A DNA stretch of 64,000 nt, from IMG/VR virus record IMGVR_UViG_3300002138_000147, positions 62,001 through 126,000 of that record, one strand, 5' to 3'. The translations under genes were made by a program, and so were the position numbers. Numbering within the stretch: the first letter of the stretch is position 1; every line of letters begins with the position of its first letter. Shown here piece by piece: positions 58,655-64,000 of this stretch. The notes under the pieces were generated by a model. The model ran no database searches. It saw nothing but the letters and a program-made list of their open reading frames with translations, and was not told where the DNA came from. The DNA comes from a virus.

Positions 58655-59170
58655 TCAGTCTTGTAGGAACAATTCTTTTACGTCATATATAGGGATCTCC
58701 AAGGAGAGTGTGTATCGGTAACCGTTAGGTGATTCTGAGATAACTACTTGAATATCATTTACATAATTTTCAAGATCTGCTATTCCCGCATCGCTATCGA
58801 GTGTATAATCGTCAACCAGATAATGATTTTCAATTGTCACACCATCAACTTTGATGGATCCACCGAGACGAGTAGTCTTGCGGTAGTTCACATTCATGTT
58901 GATCTCAATGATCTTGGCTACGATATTATCAAGAAAGAACTTAATGTCTTCAGCGATGTCATCGTATCCTTTTTCAAGTGAATCAAGCTGTGGGTTATAA
59001 TTCAATCCGAAGTTGAAATTGAAGGCGTACTTCTGGAGCATTTGACCTTCACCGAAAAAAAGTCTTTCGTAAATTCCTGCATTTTCCGTTGCGACATCAT
59101 GGATGGCACCTTTGATATAAGATGCCATTTCTTTATTGATGTCATGAAAACGGTTTGTGTGCTGTTCCAT
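58655..59170 (-). CDS. Hypothetical protein in structural operon
   Basis: 171 residues. Aromatic-rich middle (YAFNFNFGLNYNPQLDSLE), a helical part and a beta-rich end (GYRYTLSLEIPIYDVKELF). Not recognised; lies 16 bases after the S1-domain gene and before terminase, so a neck, connector or packaging accessory is possible from context. Confidence 0.5.
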   Translation of the reverse strand: MEQHTNRFHDINKEMASYIKGAIHDVATENAGIYERLFFGEGQMLQKYAFNFNFGLNYNPQLDSLEKGYDDIAEDIKFFLDNIVAKIIEINMNVNYRKTTRLGGSIKVDGVTIENHYLVDDYTLDSDAGIADLENYVNDIQVVISESPNGYRYTLSLEIPIYDVKELFLQD

Positions 59171-59186
59171 AATTTTTTGAACTTTT

Positions 59187-60266
59187 TTAGTTCAGACCTA
59201 AAGCGATTTGGCGTTTGTTTTTGTCTATGCTTCTAACATAAACATCAAATTCCATACCTGGTTTGTAACTTGATAATGGTTTGTTTAATTGTGTTTCATA
59301 TACAAACCCTTTTGTATCGTAATCAAGCTCAACAAGTAGACCAAATTGTTTAACACTAATAACTTTTCCTGGAAGGATGTCATCAATTTGAATTGAATCC
59401 CAAAGTGATTCACGAAGTACTTGTGTCAAGAAAATTTTCTTTTTCTCAACGTCGATATCTTTTACAAAGAATTCGATTGTTGTTCCGTTTGAAATCTCTC
59501 CTTTCTCAAGCAATTCCTGTGCTTGTGCCGACAGATTTGATTTGTGAATCATACCTGTAAGTGCCTCGTTGAACTGAACGAATACACCGAATGGTGCTGT
59601 TCCTGTTACGTGGCCGTTGTAAAGTTCCTTTTTAACAAGTTTCTTGATTTCAGCTGAGATCAGTGTTTTGAGGTAAGCTTTACGGGAAGCCAGCATTGAG
59701 GTCTTGTTCTCAATCGATTTTTCAATGAAGAAGTTGATCTCTTGTCCAATGATTGATGCTGGATCTGGTAATTTGTTAACATCTGTAAGAATGTGTGGCA
59801 TAAACATTGCCACCTCTTCGTCATTTACATAGACGAGGACAGTGTAACCTGCGTCATTGTATTCGGTTGGTGTACCGGTCATGATCGTACGGTTTTCGTA
59901 TGCTGAACGCAGCACATTGTCAACCTCGATCATACGGATTCGGTGCAACGAACCAGTAATAGTGTACTCACGTTTACTATCAGTAATAGATGTGATGTAC
60001 ACTTGAGTAGAACTACCCACCTCGAGTCCATCTAAGATAGACTTCTCCATTGAGTCCACTGGTACGGATACCTGTGCCTTATTATTGATATCGATAATGG
60101 CTAATCTGCCATCTTTCGACACCAATATGCCTGTGACTACTGAGTCTGATAGAACGACTGATGATGGATTCTTTGCATTATAAGTTGCATAAGCTATCGC
60201 AAATTCCATTGATTGTGCCGTCTCGTCTTCAAACCCAATGTTTGTACCTGTTGCTGTGTTTATCAT
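59187..60266 (-). CDS. S1-domain RNA-binding protein (ribosomal S1-like)
   Basis: 359 residues with three S1-like OB-fold repeats. Repeat 2 near residues 215-280: LYNGHVTGTAPFGVFVQFNEALTGMIHKSN; repeat 3 near 290-355: ILPGKVISVKQFGLLVELDYDTKGFVY, VYVRSIDKNKRQIALG. A weaker one lies near 40-105 (VVTGILVSKDGRLAIIDINNKAQVSV). Binds single-stranded RNA. It sits in a virion operon, unusual for an S1-like protein; it may alter host translation, which in Bacteroidota depends on S1 and A-rich leaders, or act in packaging. Confidence 0.8.
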   Translation of the reverse strand: MINTATGTNIGFEDETAQSMEFAIAYATYNAKNPSSVVLSDSVVTGILVSKDGRLAIIDINNKAQVSVPVDSMEKSILDGLEVGSSTQVYITSITDSKREYTITGSLHRIRMIEVDNVLRSAYENRTIMTGTPTEYNDAGYTVLVYVNDEEVAMFMPHILTDVNKLPDPASIIGQEINFFIEKSIENKTSMLASRKAYLKTLISAEIKKLVKKELYNGHVTGTAPFGVFVQFNEALTGMIHKSNLSAQAQELLEKGEISNGTTIEFFVKDIDVEKKKIFLTQVLRESLWDSIQIDDILPGKVISVKQFGLLVELDYDTKGFVYETQLNKPLSSYKPGMEFDVYVRSIDKNKRQIALGLN

Positions 60267-60332
60267 GTATAAATATTTAAGTATGATTTATACAGTGCCA
60301 GCTAATGAAAGTTTAAAAAAATACTAAAATAT

Positions 60333-60920
60333 TTACATCTGGTAATTGTTTCCTGAAATAATATCGACCTTATCTTTGACAAATTCAACATCTAAGAAGT
60401 TGTAAGTGAAGGTCATTGTAAAAGTTTTGGATCCAATCACCGCATCATTGTATGCAAAAGTATTATCACTGAGTCCAGTAAAAATAACTTCTCTGAACTG
60501 TATATGATATAATGCTGATCTGTTTTCGTCAACAACAGTAACTACAATATTATCATCATATACACGTTTTGTATTTAGATAATGATTTGTTAATATGTCA
60601 AGTATCATTAAATAATTTAGATTTGAATCGACATTTTTAAAAGTTATTGTGACAGATTTGTCAAACATATCATATACATTACCTACAGCCTTGTATTGAA
60701 TTTCTTTTCTTCTAGTAACTTGTGGATTAGCTGCAACATCCATTGTAAATGATGGCATTGTAATTGTGAGTATAGATGAATTAATATAATCAATCACACT
60801 TCTATACAATTTTCTTTTAGACCCAAGAAGTCCTAGATAACGCTTCTCTAATCTTTCTGGAATGAAAGAAGGTGAGAGTGTAAATTCAAATTGATTATTG
60901 AGTGTTGTTAAATTACTCAT
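60333..60920 (-). CDS. Tail tube-like virion protein
   Basis: 195 residues. MPSFTMDVAANPQVTRRKEIQYKAVG, VTITFKNVDSNLNYLMILDILTNHYLN and HIQFREVIFTGLSDNTFAYND resemble the tube/hub-initiator fold (gp19/gp54 style: 'vt..f...d.n..Yl....i'). Lies 1 base before the 616-residue structural gene end. Could be tube-initiator or second tube-like protein; not proven. Confidence 0.55.
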   Translation of the reverse strand: MSNLTTLNNQFEFTLSPSFIPERLEKRYLGLLGSKRKLYRSVIDYINSSILTITMPSFTMDVAANPQVTRRKEIQYKAVGNVYDMFDKSVTITFKNVDSNLNYLMILDILTNHYLNTKRVYDDNIVVTVVDENRSALYHIQFREVIFTGLSDNTFAYNDAVIGSKTFTMTFTYNFLDVEFVKDKVDIISGNNYQM

Positions 60921-60921
60921 C

Positions 60922-62772
60922 TTACTTTAATCTTTTTAATTGATTTGTTGTTAAACTAACATTCTTAAGCTGTGATATCACATCTTGTTTTAATGAAAAC
61001 TGTGAAACAATATTTGTAACTCTAACATCATCTACGCCTTTATTAAATGTAGGGCGTTTTACAAGTGATCTACCATTAATTTGTGAAAGAACTTGTGTAA
61101 TTGGTTTACGTGGTGCATTAGATAATAATTCAAACTTACCATCATATAAAGCCGTTTCAATACCGTTTGTTGTAAGCGTTATATAAAATACATTTGTTTG
61201 TGCCTGAAGTGTATTAATCAAAGTCATATCAGCTGACGTGAGTTTAAAGACTACCACACCACCTCCTAAATTAACTTCATTAGAATTGATATACAATGGA
61301 ACTCTAACTTCCTTAGAGGTTGTCTTAATGATAAAATTTACAGTTGTATTAGCAATTGGAATCTCAAATGGTGAAACATCACTACTTGAACCCTGTTTGT
61401 ATATCGCAAAACGTAACACATTATCAAATGGTGTGAGCTTAATTGTTAAATCACCAAATCCAGCAAAAGTAGATCCATTTTTTAATGTTGTGACTTCTTG
61501 TGCTACAATATTATTTCTATCTGTAAGAACAGGATATGGAACAAATTTGATTTCTGTTTTCTTTTGTGGTCTACGTTTTAAATGTGCACTAAGTACGTCA
61601 TTTGCTGGTAATGTTAGTTGACTTGGTTTAGAGTTATATAATTTAGGTTTGATTGCATTGGTTACATTAATAGGTGTAACATATTTACCATATTTAGCAA
61701 CTTCATTCCCCGTAAGTGTAAGTTCTGCTGTTTTTGTAATAACAGATCCATCTACAGCATTAATAAGTTTCATATCAACTCTGATACTTGCTACAGTATT
61801 TGTATGTCTAAGCACTGGTCTGTATGTTTCAATTCCTCGAAGAAAATCTTGATAAACATACATTTCTTGTGGTGTTTGAGGAATATTTTCTTCATATACT
61901 GTAATTGAATACATAATATAACTTCTACGACCACTTTCTTCAAGCGTATTCATAAATACTTCAAAATCACCAGCTGAACCATTGTAAAGTCCATTAATTT
62001 TAAAGTAATCTCCATCATCTGCGTGTTCTATCTTAACACCTAATGTATTATATTCAGGAGCTTGAGATAAATTTGTAATCAATTGTGGTGTTGTAATATA
62101 TGTTGTCTCACCAAGAATAATAGATTTACTTGATAAAAACCTAAAATCAAAATATACTGGACTTGTTTGTGATAAACCAACACCTGATGTTAAATTGGTA
62201 TTAATCGTTCCAGGATCTGGAAAATTACCAGTTCTAAGACGTGATTCATCATAAACACTTGGTACATAAAGTGTAATACTTTTTCCCCAAAGTTTTTGAT
62301 TTAATCTAAATGGTTTTGTTTCATTGACAATCTTAGATTGAGAACCAGGAAGAGATGTATCTAAAAAGAAGTTTGCAAGATTATATGACGTTTGATTACT
62401 ATAATCCATTGTTGACAAACGTAAATAGAACCCAGTAGCATTTGGAAATACATAATGAATGGGAAACCAAATCTTGATCTTATCAAAACGTGATGGCTGA
62501 TTGTTTACAAACTGTGATTCCTGTAAAAATGATTTAGTTGTAGGATCTGCAACACCATATCGATTAATTAAACTATCAATTAAATAAAGTTGATCAGGAA
62601 TTTTGTTATAATTATCCGGATCCGTTGCTGATGCACTAAATGCAAAAGAAGTTGTATTATTCTTTACATCACGAATAATTGAATACTCGTCTTCGTAGAA
62701 TAATTGATCATCTTGAATAAACTCAATTAGAGCATCTGGATTTACTTGTATGAAACGTGAATTAACAGCCAT
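60922..62772 (-). CDS. Large virion structural protein
   Basis: 616 residues, Thr/Ser/Asn-rich, beta-rich, with a Lys/Arg-rich C-terminal tail (NVSLTTNQLKRLK). Starts MAVNSRFIQVNPDALIEFIQDDQLFYEDEY. Not recognised; leads the operon of 60333, 59187 and 58655 and precedes terminase, sheath and tube genes, so a tail or baseplate component is likely. Late-type promoter CAATATATACT 38 nt upstream. Confidence 0.6.
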   Translation of the reverse strand: MAVNSRFIQVNPDALIEFIQDDQLFYEDEYSIIRDVKNNTTSFAFSASATDPDNYNKIPDQLYLIDSLINRYGVADPTTKSFLQESQFVNNQPSRFDKIKIWFPIHYVFPNATGFYLRLSTMDYSNQTSYNLANFFLDTSLPGSQSKIVNETKPFRLNQKLWGKSITLYVPSVYDESRLRTGNFPDPGTINTNLTSGVGLSQTSPVYFDFRFLSSKSIILGETTYITTPQLITNLSQAPEYNTLGVKIEHADDGDYFKINGLYNGSAGDFEVFMNTLEESGRRSYIMYSITVYEENIPQTPQEMYVYQDFLRGIETYRPVLRHTNTVASIRVDMKLINAVDGSVITKTAELTLTGNEVAKYGKYVTPINVTNAIKPKLYNSKPSQLTLPANDVLSAHLKRRPQKKTEIKFVPYPVLTDRNNIVAQEVTTLKNGSTFAGFGDLTIKLTPFDNVLRFAIYKQGSSSDVSPFEIPIANTTVNFIIKTTSKEVRVPLYINSNEVNLGGGVVVFKLTSADMTLINTLQAQTNVFYITLTTNGIETALYDGKFELLSNAPRKPITQVLSQINGRSLVKRPTFNKGVDDVRVTNIVSQFSLKQDVISQLKNVSLTTNQLKRLK

Positions 62773-62810
62773 TGTGTAATTGTTTGGTTATTGACTTTAA
62801 AGTATATATT

Positions 62811-62821
62811 GTATCACTAAT
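62811..62821 (-). promoter_or_regulatory. Late-type promoter element
   Basis: CAATATATACT on the minus strand, 38 nt before ATG 62772. Confidence 0.45.
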
Positions 62822-62839
62822 TTCTAGGCTGAAATAAAA

Positions 62840-62868
62840 ATGGCTTAAAAGTGTGCCACATATGATAT
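62840..62868 (-). repeat. Repeated intergenic element, half copy 3
   Basis: ATCATATGTGGCACACTTTT on the minus strand, matching the right half of 4765-4808. It abuts the plus-strand late-type promoter. Confidence 0.5.
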
Positions 62869-62875
62869 ATAAATA
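62863..62875 (+). promoter_or_regulatory. Late-type promoter element
   Basis: TGATATATAAATA, 48 nt before ATG 62924; overlaps the repeat. Confidence 0.5.
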
Positions 62876-62923
62876 CTATAGTCAAACATATACATAATTG
62901 AATTTAAAAACTGAACACAGACA

Positions 62924-63658
62924 ATGAACAAAACAAGAGAAATAATCTACATACTTGCAATAGTCGTTATGGGCTTAATTGGAGCCTATATGTGGAATAA
63001 CAATAATAATGTGAACGAACGATTTGATCGATATGAACAAACAATCACAGCTCTTAATGATTCAATTCATAAAGAGTTTGAAGATGGTAAATTAGTGTGG
63101 TCAAAACAGTCACCTGAGATTGATATTAATGATCTTGTAAATTCCGCTTATTTTAAAACATTATCAAAAGAACAACAAGCGTATTATAATGAATTAACAA
63201 AGATCAAAGGTCTAATTGTATCATCACAAGCAGAACTTCAACGTCAAGGATTTATTCTTGAAACACTTGAAACAAACCCAGGAAGGATGATTGGTGACTC
63301 TATATTATTTGCAAAGGGTACTGAACTTACTTTTGCTGAAGCTGACACCAGTAAGAATCTACAATGGAAATCATCAATAAAATTAGATGAATCTATAGTT
63401 TTTACTTTTGATTATGATTACAGGTTTAATATTCAAACAACATATGAAAGACAAAAAGATAAATCAATACTTGTAAAATATAAAATTGATGATCCAGATT
63501 TAAAAATTAATTCTATGCAAAATTATATCATACCAACAGATCAACCCAAGTCAAAATTTGGAAAATGGTTTCAAAAAAACAAAAAACCTATATTCATGAC
63601 TGCAGGTGGACTTATTTTTGTTGGTGGTGGTATTACCGGTTACAGTCTAGCAAAATAA
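62924..63658 (+). CDS. Membrane protein, two-pass
   Basis: 244 residues. N-terminal helix (IIYILAIVVMGLIGAYMW) right after a basic start, a hydrophilic domain with coiled-coil-like part (NERFDRYEQTITALNDSIHKE), and a C-terminal Gly-rich helix (PIFMTAGGLIFVGGGITGYSL). Topology suggests an envelope protein; a spanin-like or exclusion role is possible. Not recognised. Confidence 0.5.
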   Translation: MNKTREIIYILAIVVMGLIGAYMWNNNNNVNERFDRYEQTITALNDSIHKEFEDGKLVWSKQSPEIDINDLVNSAYFKTLSKEQQAYYNELTKIKGLIVSSQAELQRQGFILETLETNPGRMIGDSILFAKGTELTFAEADTSKNLQWKSSIKLDESIVFTFDYDYRFNIQTTYERQKDKSILVKYKIDDPDLKINSMQNYIIPTDQPKSKFGKWFQKNKKPIFMTAGGLIFVGGGITGYSLAK

Positions 63659-63670
63659 AGTATTGACCGT

Positions 63671-63682
63671 TGATATATAAAA
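63671..63682 (+). promoter_or_regulatory. Late-type promoter element
   Basis: TGATATATAAAA, 17 nt before ATG 63700. Confidence 0.5.
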
Positions 63683-63699
63683 ACAAAAATATAACAATC

Positions 63700-64000
63700 A
63701 TGTTAAAAACAAAAGAACAAATCCTTGTAGAACGACTTGGTTCAATTAACGAATCAACATTTAAGATGGGTGATATGTGGAATGTCCGTGCTACATTTGA
63801 AGTTCCTAGATCACTTATTAATGCTTTCGTAAGCAAAGCTAAAAAAGAAAATGGTGTAGATCCACGTGAAATGTTTAGTGACATGGAAATGGCTGAGCTT
63901 TTTATATCTTTTATTAAATCAACATATTTGAATATTGAATCTATTCCTGTTGCTAAAATTATAGGTGAAATGAGTGCAGCTCCAAGTGAGGCAACAGACA
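63700..64000 (+). CDS. Hypothetical protein (partial, 3' end outside)
   Basis: An open frame of 100 codons from ATG 63700 continues past the window. MLKTKEQILVERLGSINES then helical, charged sequence (AFVSKAKKENGVDPREMFSD). A TGATATATAAAA late promoter lies 17 nt upstream, hence probably a virion or assembly gene. No family recognised from the visible part. Confidence 0.6.
   Translation, partial: MLKTKEQILVERLGSINESTFKMGDMWNVRATFEVPRSLINAFVSKAKKENGVDPREMFSDMEMAELFISFIKSTYLNIESIPVAKIIGEMSAAPSEATD

Noticed and set aside
1-64000. Full genetic-code change with TAG read as an amino acid, as in some crAss-like phages
   Set aside because: Long genes are intact under the standard code and two genes appear to end in TAG; only one in-frame TAG was found. 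Suppression rather than full recoding fits better.

Overview
This window is part of a large, AT-rich, tailed phage genome of the contractile-tail (T4-like myovirus) kind, most likely infecting a member of the Bacteroidota, probably a flavobacterium. Phage: a gp6-like baseplate wedge protein (cut at the left edge), a double-length tail sheath, a tail tube, a large terminase, a DnaG/gp61-type primase, a gp45-like clamp and a gp47/SbcD-like nuclease subunit. Host: many promoters match the Bacteroidota -7 box TAnnTTTG, nearly all genes lack a Shine-Dalgarno sequence, and lipoproteins have the Bacteroidota form ...LTSCKKD.

Layout: 0-4.7 kb baseplate genes (minus strand). 4.8-9.2 kb small genes, two of them with a shared N-terminal peptide, an HNH gene, an ADP-ribosyltransferase-like protein and a phage sigma factor. 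9.4-11.1 kb primase. 11-14.7 kb long fibre-like proteins. 14.7-20.4 kb small genes, the CCA-adding enzyme and a peptidyl-tRNA hydrolase/HD fusion. 20.7-25.2 kb a cluster of about 13 tRNAs with small genes, an HNH gene and tRNA fragments. 25-30 kb tail tube and possible hub genes. 30-35 kb HAD phosphatases, DUF4326, a lytic transglycosylase and exported proteins. 35-38 kb a tmRNA, ClpP and a Tpt1/KptA enzyme. 38-50 kb mostly accessory genes, including a complete WGR-PARP. 50-52.5 kb clamp and small genes. 52.5-62.8 kb sheath, terminase, an S1-domain protein and structural genes.

The main theme is control of translation, RNA and protein turnover. The phage carries its own tRNAs (none encodes CCA) with a CCA-adding enzyme, an amber-suppressor tRNA (anticodon CUA, tRNA-Trp-like), a peptidyl-tRNA hydrolase gene with an in-frame UAG at codon 4, a tmRNA next to a ClpP gene, an S1-like protein and a 2'-phosphotransferase. 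A second theme is NAD/ADP-ribose chemistry: PARP, an ART-like protein and Tpt1.

Two promoter classes can be read. About 20 copies of TGATATATAA(A/T) lie 15-50 nt before mainly structural genes and look like late promoters, possibly served by the phage sigma factor at 8.6-9.2 kb. Host-like TATATTTG boxes precede mostly non-virion genes. Protein names come from recognising motifs by eye, without any database search.
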